Numbered from the stretch's first letter, positions 45,230 through 56,720 are shown. The stretch is DNA of 64,000 nucleotides from Romanomermis culicivorax (GCA_963922205.1 CAWUHX010000017.1:868001-932000), one strand, 5' to 3'. Translations and numbers: made by a program. The notes: a model not told the origin generated them from the sequence alone.

Positions 45230-47174
45230 TAGCGACGCGAATTTTCGCCGATAGAAATTATCTTTCCTAGAAGTTACATTTCTAGATTATTGTACATAAG
45301 TATGATATCTGGTTTAGTGTCTAGAACGGCCTTCAAAATTTTGTTCGGCTTGAAATGCCGAAGTCCAAATACAAACGCGCTTGAAATTTCCGTGACCACT
45401 GATTTTCAGATAATTCGATTTTTTCAACTTTTGATTGTTTTGAGTAACATAATTCATAAAATCGATAACTTCCTCAGTTCGTTCCCCAATCATAAATTTG
45501 AATTTAGTGACTCTTTTTTTTATTCAAAAATATAGTCGCCTCTGATCTAAAAATCTATATTTTACTCAATCGAGCAAGCAGATTCTTCCGTAGAATTGCT
45601 TTTAGGTTGCTCGTTTATTGATCAGGGCATACCTGGAATTGGGGGGACCCCCACCCCCAACTTGGTCGAACCCTATACCCAAATTTTGGGACCCCCACCC
45701 ATACATTTTCGTTCTTGATAACGAAAAGAAAGGTCTCATAAAGTCTTATAACATCCAAGCAACATATTCTTCGGCCTATATTAGTCAGATATGTGAAATT
45801 ATTTGCCTAGACAGATTTTTTTAAAGTTTTCATGTTATTTTCTTGGAATCAGGTATGATTTGTTTGGAAAAATTGTCAAACTACAGCATCATTTCAATTT
45901 TATGACGACTTTCTCTTCTCTCTTGCGCATTTTCCTTCGTCATCTTCTCAATCTTTGCTGCAAAGCCAAATCTGCTGGGGTCAGTAAAAATCTGCTGGGG
46001 GTCAAAACGTCCCCCCCTTACGTGCGTGTATGCCCCCACCCCCAACTTTGTCAACCCTGTACCCAACCCCCCTCCAAACTCGGAAAAATTAGGAAAAAAT
46101 TGGCTCTTTTCGGCTTTTTTTTGGGAAAATTTTCGAAATTTTTTCCACCTTTTTGGGGGTTTTTCGACCCCCTGCCCAAAATTTTGGGTTTACCCTCCCC
46201 CCAACTGGTCGGACCTCTTACAGGTATGGATCAGGGTGTCTTTGTAAGTCAAATCCATGTATAATTTTGCCGACTATTCCACTGAAAAAGTGGTTTTTGA
46301 CCGATCGTGATCCAAACTAATTTCTGGCCGTTAGAAAATTTTGTTTCGCAATGCCGGCTCTACTTCATTGACCGCCCAACTCAGTCCTTGTGTACATTTT
46401 GTAATATTTTTTTCTTTCTCATTCACCACGACGGGCCGTTGTATAAGCTATATTTTCACTACATCTTATTTTCTACGTCATTATCATTTTGCTTACTCGT
46501 GTGTTGGCATTGATTTCCAAAAAGCTTGTTCATTAGCTGTTACATTAGCATTAGAAAATTTTAAGCTTAATTTCACAGTACCTGAAGAAGATATGTATCC
46601 GACGTAGTATCGTGTGATTTTCTATGGTTATCTTTCTGATATAGTGCGATCTGATTTGTGTATGTTATAACGTTCGGCTGTTATGTATGTTCCGAGGGAA
46701 TTGCGCTCGAGTTTCAACGCAGCTGATCGATTGACAACCGGTTTTCCTGTAAAATCGTTTTTTCCAACGGTAAGAGAAATGCATGGAAAAATTTCAATTT
46801 GACATACTGAGACATTAAAATTTGAAATATTGAAACTTTGAGGGCCATGAGGTCCTCAACGGTTCGGATTTCATAAAAAATACATTTCGTGGTTGGAAGT
46901 TATATTTATAGGAAATGCGTCATACCTGTGGATCAAATTAGTTTGAGTCTTGCCCAATCAATAATTGAAGCTTTTTCAGCGTTAATTAAAACCTAATTGT
47001 CGTTGTACTTTGTTGTCAATCAGATTCAAATGCAAAGTCTTCAAACGCACACACACTTTTTTAAATAAGTCTTGAATATTTTTATATATTGTCCTGAAGA
47101 CGATATTTGTTTAATCCATGTGAACATTCTGTATATCAGTGTTACGTTAAGATTTTTTATAAGACATGAATAAA
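45230..47174 (+). other. Probable 3' untranslated and flanking region of the receptor gene
   Basis: No further coding exon is seen. AATAAA at 47169-47174 is a candidate polyadenylation signal, but nearer ones cannot be excluded. A 601-bp CATACC-type element lies inside it. Confidence 0.35.
45628..46228 (+). mobile_element. CATACC-family element, long form (601 bp)
   Basis: CATACCTGGAATTGG to CTCTTACAGGTATG with exact 8-bp duplication GATCAGGG (45620-45627 and 46229-46236). The outer 100 bp on each side resemble the short copies. The middle 300 bp is unrelated, so it is either a longer parent form or carries a further insertion. Confidence 0.85.
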
Positions 47175-48082
47175 TCATTGCTTGTTTTACGACCCCAACT
47201 GTTTGGATTGTGACTTGAGCTGCATATTCAGAAGACTATACTGCGGAAGACAAAAAAGACGCTTGGATATTGTCTGATTTGTGTGCAAGTCGTTAATTTT
47301 GCAAAGATATAATCTGATCGATATTGGTTTACTGTACACCCCTAACTTTTCTCGAGAAGCATCGCGAAGCAGTGCTTTTTTTTTGTGCCAAAACATGGTT
47401 TTTGGCACAAAAAATTTTGAGCGTTTGTGCCAAATGGCACAAATTTTGTGGCTGGTCAAACGTTAAATTTCCTTCATTTTTAGACGTTTTAGGGGCTGAA
47501 AATGCAAAAAATTTCGGCGCTTCGCGCCGAATCAATGAATATAATGTTTCCTATTCGTATATTTGACCCGAACGCAAACGATTTCTTTTCGAACAGTGTA
47601 TTAGTATCATTGCAGCAAACTTTATAGGCTGTCAAAACTGATGAGTGAAAAAAATCTGAATATTCTCTCTTCCAAGGCTGGACAAAACCTAACCTAAAAA
47701 ATTTTCAAATTTAGGTTTTAGGTTTTTTACTAGGTTTTTTTTGGTTTTTTAAGGTTTTTTAGGTTTTTTCTAGGTTTTATATTTTGTATTGCCCTACAAT
47801 CGCTTACGAGACTACTTTAAGCCATATGAATTCTGTAAAATTAATGATTAAAGGCTAGCACACCTTTTCATATTAAAATAATGAGTCAAATGAAGAAAAT
47901 TTATAAACTCAAAATTAAGTGCACAACACAACAACATAACGTAACAACTTGACACGACACACAAATCTCAAAATCAAATGACCAACATTTATTTAGCTTT
48001 TATCACATATTTCAGTCTGTTTTCGTCATCGGGATTTTGCATGTTTAAGGGCAAAAAGCAAAAATAGTAACTGCCTGAAATC

Positions 48083-49392
48083 CAGGGTTGGCAAGGCTTT
48101 GGTTTTTTGGTTTTTGGTTTTTTTGGTTTTTTAAAAAAACCAAAAAATTGGAAAATCTCTGGTTTTTTGGTTTTTTTGGTTTTTTTCCAAAATCATTGGG
48201 AAACTGTTTTTTCATATTAGTTGATCTTCTAGGCATGTATTGGTGTCTATCTTAATCAACAAAACAATTAAATTAGTTGAATTGGCTTCACTACAAAGTA
48301 GAAAAAAGTCGTATTTTTATGATACATTTCGTACTCAAAAGATGTAATATAAATCAATCAATGTCCTTTGTATCCATCTTGCAAGCACACATTTAGTACA
48401 TGAGTCAACTTTGCTATAATTTACTCACAAAAAAGTCGATGCTAAATCTTTTGTGGAGTGTACTTCGATCATTCGGGGTGACATCGATTGATCCATATCA
48501 TCATCAAAATGTTATAAAATATGATTGAGTTTAATATCTTGAATTTATTGTAACGGTAAGCTTTTCAATTTTCTTAGCTCGAAATTTCAAAATATAAATC
48601 AGATAACTATAATAAAATTTTATACAGATCAGTTAAGCATACTGTAGGTTAACAAAGAGAAGAGCTTTTGAGTGGCTCATTTTTATGTGACTTGACGTCG
48701 CTACTAAGTAGGAAAAATCGTGCAAAAATATGTATATCTATCATGCAAGCGAGAATAGTATATATAATAAGACCCATTTGCTGTAGTTTATAGCTCGCAG
48801 ACAGGTTTGAAAAGCAAAAATTTGGAAACATATGAAATGTCTATGTGTGACCTTCAATGTGTCATTTCAACTTTTCTGTGTATATGTATATATGTGATGC
48901 ATTGATATAATTCTGTAGTTGATTTCTTTTGAGTTTTGATTACTTACATTGTGTATTGTATATTTCTCTTTATTTGTAATTTTTCTTCTTTTCCTTGAAT
49001 TTTTCCCTTACATATCGCATGCTCTGTTTCATTTTTACTTTTCTTTATGTTCTTCACTAATGGTTCCCTTCTTATGTGCCCAGTATTACTGTATTTCTAT
49101 TGCTATAATAGGGATTTCCTATAGCATAAAATAATGACACTTCCGATAAGATTAATACTTCTAGCTGCCATTTTAAGGCTCCCTAACTAGTCTTAGATGA
49201 TACAGGGAGTTTCCAGCAGTTTTTTACATAGTTGTTTTGATGTACCAAACATTCTAAAGAATTAAACCAGAAAAAAACCACTAAAAAACCATAGAAAAAC
49301 CAAAAAAAACCATTAAAAAACCATAAAAAACCACTAAAAAACCAAAAAACCAAAAAGTCGAAATTTCAAAAGTTTGGTTTTTGCCAACCCTG
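48083..49392 (-). mobile_element. hAT-like element with GGTTTTTT subterminal repeats, copy 2
   Basis: 1,310 bp, ends CAGGGTTGGCAAGGC and TTTTTGCCAACCCTG, exact 8-bp duplication CTGAAATC (48075-48082 and 49393-49400). It is the reverse of the copies at 23434 and 51338. It shows the empty sites for all three insertions found in copy 1. Confidence 0.92.
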
Positions 49393-49558
49393 CTGAAATC
49401 AGATATATGCAAGGGCAATAATTGATATAGGTAGTTGACTTATTATAATAGAAAATGGGACAGTTGCATAGGTACTTATAATAAAAAATAAGGCAAGGTA
49501 CATACTATCACCTATACGTATTTTCCAGTGTTTATGCATAGTACATGGATACTGTATA

Positions 49559-49790
49559 CATACCTGTACTTGGCGGGGGGGGGGCTGGGGGGGGACCCCC
49601 CCAACTCGGCCAACCCTATACCCAAAATCATTTCCTCCCCAACCCCCCCCCCCCCAGTTTGGGGAAAAAAAAATTTTCAAAAAAGTGTATGTTTTTTGGC
49701 CTTTTTTGGGAAAAATTTCGACTTTTTCCTACCCCCTCCCCAAAATTTCGGATTTACCCCCCCCATTTGGTTGGAGGTCTTACAGGTATG
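49559..49790 (+). mobile_element. CATACC-family MITE, 232 bp
   Basis: CATACCTGTACTT to TTACAGGTATG, with flanks ACTGTATA and ACTGTAGA (7 of 8 identical). Nested in the element 47673-50089. Confidence 0.88.
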
Positions 49791-50112
49791 ACTGTAGAGG
49801 TACAAACCATGAAGTAAATAGAAATGTTGTAGATAGAAAATAGAAATAGGTTCAAACCATGAAGTAAATAGATAGTTCAAACCATGAAGTAAATAGAAAT
49901 GTTTTCCACAGGTAACATAAAAGGCTTTATCTGTGCTTTCCTATACCTCTAGTATGCTAAACATTAGGAAATATGCATTTTTTTACAGAATTTCCAAAAA
50001 ACCTAAAAACCTAAAAAATCAGACCAACCTAGGTATTTTAAAAAAACCTAAAAAACCTAGGTTGAAAAAAACCTATGTTTGCCAGCCCTCTTCATTCAGT
50101 CAGATTCGGATC

Positions 50113-51042
50113 AGCGTTTTTTTTAGCACGGACGTTTGTGCCAATTGGCACAAGAGGCCAAAAAAATCTGTGCCAATGGCACAAAAAAATTTTTTTTTTA
50201 GTAGAGACATACTGAAAACTACGGAAAAGTTTTAGACCAAAAGTTTGATAAAAAGTTAACGTTTAACGCATTAATTTTTTGTAAAAATCGTGCCCAACCT
50301 ATTTTTCAGCTAACCATGTCAGTGAGAAAAGGAAAAACTGCAAGAAAATAGCTCACGGCGACTTAAAAAGAAATGAAATGCTGAGAAAATTTGAATAACT
50401 CTAGAATTGTTCAGGAAGTTCAAATTGATTCAATTTTCGACTGCGAATATTTAAGGTAAAGTGGGGTGACTTTGATCAGGGGCGACTTTGATCAGAGTAT
50501 GGCATTCCTGCTGATATCAAATAGTTATCAAATGCCATACGCAGATCAAGTCGCCCCTGATCAAAGTCACCCCCACTTTACCTTATATAATGTAAAGACT
50601 AGAGAGAATAAAGTTTAAACTTGTGTAAATTTTCGGTCGAATCACTGTATTAACGATTTCTATTTTTCTATTAGAATCAATCAAACACAAAAATTAAGCA
50701 TTTCAGCTCTAAATCCGAATATGACTGAATGAACAGAGAATATTCCGAATTTTTTTTTTCATTCATCGGTCATTAACAGCCTGTAAAGTTTGCTGCAGCC
50801 TGCAACGATACTCTAATACGCTGCTTCGAAGAGAAATCTCTCGCGTTCGGGTCTAATATACGAGTAGGAAACATTATATTCATTGAATCGGCGCGAAGCG
50901 CCGAAAATTTCTGGCATTTTCAGCGCCTAAAACGTCTAAAAGTCAAGGAAATTTAATGTTTGACCAGCCAAAAATTTTGTGCCAATTGACATAAACGCTC
51001 AATTTTGTGCCAATTGACATAAACGCAGTTTTAAGTAAACGT
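50113..51042 (-). mobile_element. Inverted copy of the GTGCC element
   Basis: Begins CAGCGTTTTTTTTAGCACGG with GTGCCAATTGGCAC behind it and runs through sequence that is the reverse complement of 18596 to 17600, including the hairpin CGGCGCGAAGCGCCG at 50889. It is truncated near 51042, where the right end of the outer copy begins. A GGTAAAGTGGGG MITE is nested in it. Confidence 0.7.
50452..50585. mobile_element. Palindromic GGTAAAGTGGGG MITE, short copy
   Basis: 134 bp, TAAGGTAAAGTGGGGTGAC to the inverse, with an internal short palindrome GGCATT...AATGCC. Shorter than the 197-bp copy at 27873 because the centre is deleted. Confidence 0.85.
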
Positions 51043-51136
51043 CTCTAGTAAAAAAATTTTTTTTGTGCTATTGGCACAAATTTTTTTGGTCTCTTGTGCC
51101 AATTGGCACAAATGTCCTTGCACAAAAAAAACGCTG

Positions 51137-52600
51137 TTGCGAAGCGAGATCTGTCACTGTCATCATTTTGATTGGTCGAATAAATTTATTGATTTTTACA
51201 GTTGTTTCTGGCAAATTTTCTGGCTTAGGCTTAGGCTTGGGCTCAGGGTTAAGAAGGAGTAGACTACAACTTTTCGACCAATGAAATTGAAGGTATGAAA
51301 TTTTTCCACCAATCAAATTGATGACAGATCTCACTACCAGGGTTGGCAAAAACCAAACTTCTAAAATTTTGACTTTTTGGTTTTTTAGTGGTTTTTTATG
51401 GTTTTTTAATGGTTTTTTGGTTTTTCTATGGTTTTTAGTGGTTTTTTTCTGGTTTAATTCTTTAGAATGTTTGGACCTACTGGAAGCTCCCTGTATCATC
51501 TAAGGCTAGTTAGGGAGCCTTAAAATGGCGACTAGAAGTATTAATCTTATCGGTAGTGTCATTATTTTATGCTATAGGAAATCCCTATTATAGCAATAGA
51601 AATACAGTAACAGTGGGCACATAAGAGAGGAACCATGAGTGAAAAACATAAGAAAAGTAAAAATGGAACAGAGCATGCGATATGTAAGGGGTAAATTCAA
51701 GAAAAAGAAGAAAAATTACAAATAAAGAGAAATATACAATACACAACGTAATCAAAACTCAAAAGAAATCAACTACAGAATTGTATCAATGCATGACATA
51801 TATAACATATGCACAGAAAAGTTGAAATGACACAATTTTTAAGTATACCGTTTTCGATAAGATGGTTTTAAATTGATAGATTATTACATATGTTATTAAT
51901 ATTACAAACTGCAGTTGAAGGTCACACATAGGCATTTCAGATGTTTCCAAATTTTTGCTTTTCAAACCTGTCTGCGAGCTGTAACTACAGCAAATGGGTC
52001 TTATTATTATTCTCGTTTGCATGATAGATACATATTTTTGTAAGACTTTTTCTACTTAGCAGCGATGTCAAGTCACATAAAAATGAGCCACTCAAAAGCT
52101 CTTCTCTTTGTCAACCTACAGTATGCTTAACTGATCTGTATAAAATTTTATTATTGTTGTCTCATTTATATTTTAAAATTTCGAGCCAAGAAAATTAAAA
52201 AGATTACTGTAACAATAGATTCAGGATATTAAACTCAATCAAATTTTATAACATTTTGATGATGATATGGATGAATGGATGTCACCCCGGATTGTCGGAG
52301 TACACTCTACGAAAGTCACATCTTTTGAGTACAAAATGTAGCATGAAAATACGACTTTTTTCTACTTTGTAGTGAAGTAAATTCAACTAAATTAGTTGTT
52401 TTGTTGATTTAGATAGACACCAAAACATGCCTAGAAGATCGACTAATGTGAAAAGAAGTTTCCCAATGATTTTGGAAAAAAACCAAAAAACCAGAGATTT
52501 TCCAATTTTTTGGTTTTTTTAAAAAACCAAAAAACCAAAGCCTTGCCAACCCCGCTCACTCCCTCATGCTTTGTCTTTTCTCGTGAAAGAAAATTTCATT
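51137..52600. mobile_element. GCGAGATCTGTC palindromic repeat, copy 2
   Basis: GAAGCGAGATCTGTC at 51140 and TGATGACAGATCTCACT near 51320 form the two arms, with TTAGGCTTAGGC in the centre at 51223. The right arm is split by the hAT-like element 51338-52554; it continues as CTCACTCCCTCATGCTTTG after that. Confidence 0.6.
51338..52554 (+). mobile_element. hAT-like element with GGTTTTTT subterminal repeats, copy 3
   Basis: 1,217 bp, CAGGGTTGGCAAAAACC to CTTGCCAACCCCG, flanks CTCACTAC and CTCACTCC (7 of 8). Same interior as 23434 and 48083 without their insertions. Confidence 0.9.
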
Positions 52601-52760
52601 ATGCTTAATGTGTTTTGCAATTTTTTCCCCAGGTGGGATTTTTTTTTGGCGATAAGTTTTCGTCTCAAAATCCTCGTTTTCTCGCTTAAAAATGCTCATA
52701 AACGCTTTATTTAAGTGTTTTTGAGCTTTTTAAAAGCATTCTGATAATCATTCTGAGCCA

Positions 52761-52981
52761 CATACCTGTACTTGGGGGTTGGGGGGACCCCCCCCCCCAA
52801 CTTGGCCAACCATGTACCCAACATCATCCACCCCCCTCCAGTTTGAAAAAAATTAAAATTTTTTTAAAAAGTGTGTGTTTTTTGACTTTTTTTTGGGAAA
52901 ATATTCGACATTTTTCTACCCCCCCCCAAAAAAATTGCGGATTTACCCCCCCCCCCACTGGTCGGAGGTCTTACAGGTATG
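52761..52981 (+). mobile_element. CATACC-family MITE, 221 bp
   Basis: CATACCTGTACTT to TTACAGGTATG with the family interior. The flanks (CTGAGCCA and CAACTGCA) do not match, so this copy may have lost or rearranged one side. Confidence 0.85.
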
Positions 52982-53185
52982 CAACTGCACTGTTTTTTAC
53001 ACGAACTTCTGTACCCAACATTCAATATGCTAACAGTTTCACATTGTTTTTTATTTTGTACTGCATTAATAACCAATAATCTCGATGTTTGTTGTATTTC
53101 TTTTTCCAGACTAACATGTGTTTTTGTTTTTTTCTCTCCGTTCGAAAAATAAATTTTTTCTTCTTCTTCTTCCACGTCAGGCAGT

Positions 53186-54396
53186 GGCTAAACAGCCGCG
53201 CGGCTGTTTATCCAAAACTTATAGCCGCGCGGCTGTTTAGCCAAAACATACCTTCTTGGTATGTTTTGGCTAAACAAAAAAAAAACAAAACAAAAAAAAA
53301 CCAAAACATACCTTCTTGGCTAAACAGTCGCGCGGCTGTGGAGCTTAAATATATCTTTTTGGCTAAACAGCCGCGCGGCTGCGAAGGGTACTATAGTTGG
53401 CATTTGTGTAGTTTAGGAAGTACGGAATTTTTTACCCAAATTTTCCAAAATTTGCATATTTCCGACCAAAAGGATTTTATGGAAAACTATTTCAATAGTT
53501 TTCCATAAAATCAAATATTTTGACTGAAAACAGGGTGTCCTATGACAAATTTCTTTCCCATATTTACATATTTGTGATCATGTTACGGGTAAATCGATGA
53601 TGCTGATCACGAATATGTCAGTAGGTTTCTATTCTATCGATTAGATTGACCATATGATTCGCATTTTTATCAGCCTGTAGCTTATTGTGTAGGTGTAGCA
53701 TATCTTCTCAAATTTGCATTTCTTACGAATTATGACAAAATCTGTTTTTTCCCTTGGAATTTGGTAAGTCGATGAAACTTGAATGATGTCACACAATAGA
53801 ACAACAGAAGCGACCAAATAATACACACTGCACTCTCTGGGAGTGAATTATTGACTATTGCAATTGTATTAAGTGTAAACCGATGTTTTTTACAAATACT
53901 ATAGGTTTATAAAAATGCAAACCTCCCAGCAAATGTTTTAGCACGGTAAGCTACTGACATATTCATGATCAGCATCATCAGTTTACTCATACAACCCAAT
54001 TCAGAAGCACTGTCGCCGATTGTTGGCGACAAAAATCTTAGGAATTTTTTCACTTCTGAATCGAGCTTTCTGCAAATTGCCTATTCATTCCATAGAGTCG
54101 CCGACAAAAATCCTAAGATTTTTTACTACTGGATAGGGCTTAACATGATCACAAGTATGCAATTTAGGAAAAAAATCATAGGACACCCTGTTTCTAGTCA
54201 AGATATTTGATTTTATGGAAAACTATTGACATATACGTTATCAGCATCATCATTTTAGTCGGAAATGTGCAAATTTGGAAAAAAATCCGTATATCCCCTA
54301 AACTGCACAAGTGCCAATACTCGTCCCAGCCGCGCAGCTGTTTAGCCAAAAAGGTATATTTTAGCTCCACAGCCCCGCGGCTGTTTAGCCAAGAAG
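53186..54396. mobile_element. Fold-back element with AGCCGCGCGGCTG repeats
   Basis: Clusters of AGCCGCGCGGCTGTTTAGCC lie at 53195-53385 and 54325-54392. Behind them about 160 bp (53395-53560) is repeated inverted at 54170-54330, sharing AGTTTTCCATAAAATCAAA and AACAGGGTGTCCTATGA. A further inner inverted pair, GATGATGCTGATCA and its inverse, lies at 53595 and about 53970. Non-coding. Confidence 0.75.
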
Positions 54397-54399
54397 GTA

Positions 54400-55458
54400 C
54401 CGTCAACCGGGGTTACTTGAGACAGTTTTTGCAAAATCATTTCATGGAATTGAGTATAACTTTTGAAATAAACGAGGTAGAAACTTCAAATTCATTCCAA
54501 ATTACACATAAATGATAGCGCTACACGGTCAATATCGAATTTAGTGATAATTTCTCTCTATCGTGTCGCTATATCCCGAAAAGTTCACGGTCTCATGTTA
54601 TCTGCGATTGGGGGCTTCTTGAGACTACATATGTTAAAAAAATTTTTTTTCGTTTCCTGACCAAATAAGCAGTTGTATGGGGCTACTTGAGACACCAAAG
54701 ATGTTTTTAAAAAATAATAAGTAATATACGCATCGTTTTACAGCAGAAAAAAATTTATCGCTCAAATTCAAACTCAAATCAAAAATCAAAAAATTCATCG
54801 CTCAAATTAGTCTCATCGTAATTAAATATGTTCTCGGCTGGTACATTTTCCTAAGTTAAGGCCAAATGTCGAAAATATTTGTTCATAACGTCTGGACCAA
54901 CGCTAGCTCTAGCCTGCTTGATATTGTTGGCCAGTCTAGTGCTCAATTGATCTTTGTGGCGTTGTAGAAACTTGTTGGCCCAGTCGGTGCCCGGCAAGTT
55001 GTCGTCGAATGTAGAGTTAGCAACACCTTAATAAGTTCCAGATAAAATCGATTGAAAAATCAAAATTGTCCATTCAAAATTCAACCTTTTTTTTAAAATA
55101 ATTCTTTACGAATTGTCGAAGATCCGTTTGCATCATAGGATAGCCCCATTCTGCAACAAGCATGATATGTTCGCATAAAATATTCTCTTCTTCTTTTGTC
55201 AACGCTGTCAGATGACCAGGAGCTTTGTCCATACCTTTGACTCGTCGAGCAAGTGTTGCTTTCGGCACTATGTATACGACGCTGGCTCTTCCTATGCTCA
55301 TACCATCTTTGCAAGCATCGATAACCTGTTGTAAAGTTTCCGAATCAAAGTCGATATATTTACGCGCACCCAATTTACGCTCATATTGACGCATGTGAAG
55401 AAAATAAATGATTTAATCCGACTTTTCGTGAGGGAATCAAGTAGCCCCGTTTTGACCA
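54400..55458 (-). mobile_element. Pogo-like DNA transposon, short
   Basis: Bounded by TA at 54398-54399 and 55459-55460. The left end is CCGTCAACCGGGGTTACTTGA and the right end CAAGTAGCCCCGTTTTGACCA, inverted with a few differences. GGGGCTACTTGAGAC words recur at 54611, 54680 and just outside at 55469. A transposase N-terminal part lies on the minus strand. Confidence 0.75.
54851..55394 (-). pseudogene. Pogo/CENP-B-like transposase, DNA-binding part only
   Basis: The frame 55394-55074 (106 codons) has a pipsqueak-type helix-turn-helix (ISIG/MSIGRASVVYIVPKATL then RRVKGMDK) followed by LTKEEENILCEHI and EWGYPMMQTDLRQFVKNYF, the start of the CENP-B domain. A second piece, 55020-54851, continues with FDDNLPGTDWANKFLQRH and ends in a stop. 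A small intron or a frameshift separates the two. The DDE catalytic domain is absent, so only DNA binding would be possible. Similar pieces in animals gave rise to CENP-B and jerky proteins; here the TIRs show it is still part of a transposon. Confidence 0.75.
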
Positions 55459-55776
55459 TAATACCCGGGGCTACTTGAGACAGTCGTATTTAATCAGAAG
55501 GTGAAAAAGTTTCAAAACCTAACTTACATTTTTTTGGAAGACGATGTTATATGCTATGCTGCTCAGCAAATGAATTATCTGTATAACAATATGCTAATCT
55601 GAAAAAAATAAAGTTTTGACAGGTTGCATACTTTAAATTTTGACTGATGTAAATTAAAATAGCTACAGTAAGCTACAGTAAGAAAATCATGTGATATAAA
55701 TGACACCATTCGAAAGAGAACAAAAAGTTGATTTCAATCACGAAAGAGAACAAAAAGTTGATTTCAAACTTTGATT

Positions 55777-56107
55777 TCAATCGTATTTCCAGATTTTTTT
55801 CCGTAACAAATGCCAATACGTCTGGATTGCGTCCCAAACTTGTGGTGAATTTTTCTTCATGGCAAAACCGTTCAACAACAAACTAACATCGTTGTAAATT
55901 TTCCATTGTTCATCTTTGGACATCGCCAGTAAATTATTGTGTTGGTCTACTTTCCGATTGACCAAACTTTGATGTCGTGCACTTTTAATGTGTTATTGCA
56001 CCCAGCCTTTTTGATGTTTGTTGTCCACTGGTTTAGTTGCATCACATAAATCAAACATCAAAATTTTTCCATCTGTCACAATTTTATCACAGGAAAACTC
56101 TTCAGTG
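55777..56107 (-). pseudogene. Zinc-finger fragment of BED/CGGBP1 type
   Basis: On the minus strand the frame reads MFDLCDATKPVDNKHQKGW, one TAA, then HIKSARHQSLVNRK and about 50 more residues. A lone C, then H-X4-H (HIKSARH), with the flanking hydrophobics, resembles the N-terminal finger of hAT-derived CGGBP1-like proteins; one cysteine of the pair is not obvious. It lies just outside the pogo element. Low certainty. Confidence 0.35.
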
Positions 56108-56449
56108 ATTTTAGTTTTGAAAATGTAAGTTTTGACATATTAATAAAATTCTGAAACAATTAGTGTTTGAAAGTGTACGAAAATAAAAACTGGTAACAAT
56201 CCTAAAAACCTAAAATTTTCGTTACAGACCTTTTTTACGCATTATCTATCAGCAGTTTTGAATTTTGTCGAGCTGTTTTTGTCGAAATAGCTACAAATTT
56301 TCTTAAATCTACAAAATAGGTGCAAAAATTCCCCCCCCCCGTGAACCGGAAACATCGATTTTCGGTCATTTCTCACATTCCAAACATGAATTGATTGTTT
56401 TTAAGAAATATGTGCAGCACCTAAAAATCCGGTCTCTAGGTATAAGGTT

Positions 56450-56720
56450 GACCTAGGTATAAGGTTGCCATGGACCAAGTTGAGGGTGGTTCCCCGCAAC
56501 TCCCTCCCCAATTACAGGTATGATTTCCACTTTCCAGGTACGGGTAAAGTTAAAAATTTGCGGCGGTAATTGCAGCATTAAAAAATGGACATTTTTCAGT
56601 ATTTTTTCGACCAAAAGTATGGGAGTCCCTATGACTACCATAAGCTTTAGGATTCGAAATTCCTGGGATGGCTAGCCTTGTGGCCGACGATTTCTGGGGG
56701 GTTCCTATGGCATTTTCTGC
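56450..56720. mobile_element. Fragment related to the CATACATGTAAT element
   Basis: A right end CCCAATTACAGGTATG at 56508-56523 and the phrases GACCAAAAGTATGGG and GCCGACGATTTCTGGGG match parts of 25347-25778 in a different order. Rearranged and partial. Confidence 0.5.

Larger units (their letters stand above)
47673..50089. mobile_element. hAT-like element with AGGTTTTTT subterminal repeats
   Basis: Left end CAAGGCTGGACAAAACC, right end GTTTGCCAGCCCT, each with AGGTTTTTT or AAAAACCT repeats inside. The site CTCTTC on both sides fits a partly decayed duplication. It carries the elements at 48083 and 49559. No transposase frame found. Confidence 0.7.
47370..51136. mobile_element. GTGCC hAT-like element carrying several nested insertions
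   Basis: Left end CAGTGCTTTTTTTTTGTGCC, right end GCACAAAAAAAACGCTG. The flanks TCGCGAAG and TTGCGAAG agree at 7 of 8 bases, as a slightly decayed target duplication. The left 300 bp match 17547-17860 in order, including the hairpin CGGCGCTTCGCGCCG at 47513-47527. The middle is displaced by the element 47673-50089 and by an inverted copy of the same family (50113-51042). Its target was the GCGAGATCTGTC repeat that continues at 51137. Confidence 0.7.

Noticed and set aside
46341..46607. 88-codon frame downstream of the receptor gene
   Set aside because: No homology recognised and no splice link to the last receptor exon, which ends in a good stop codon.
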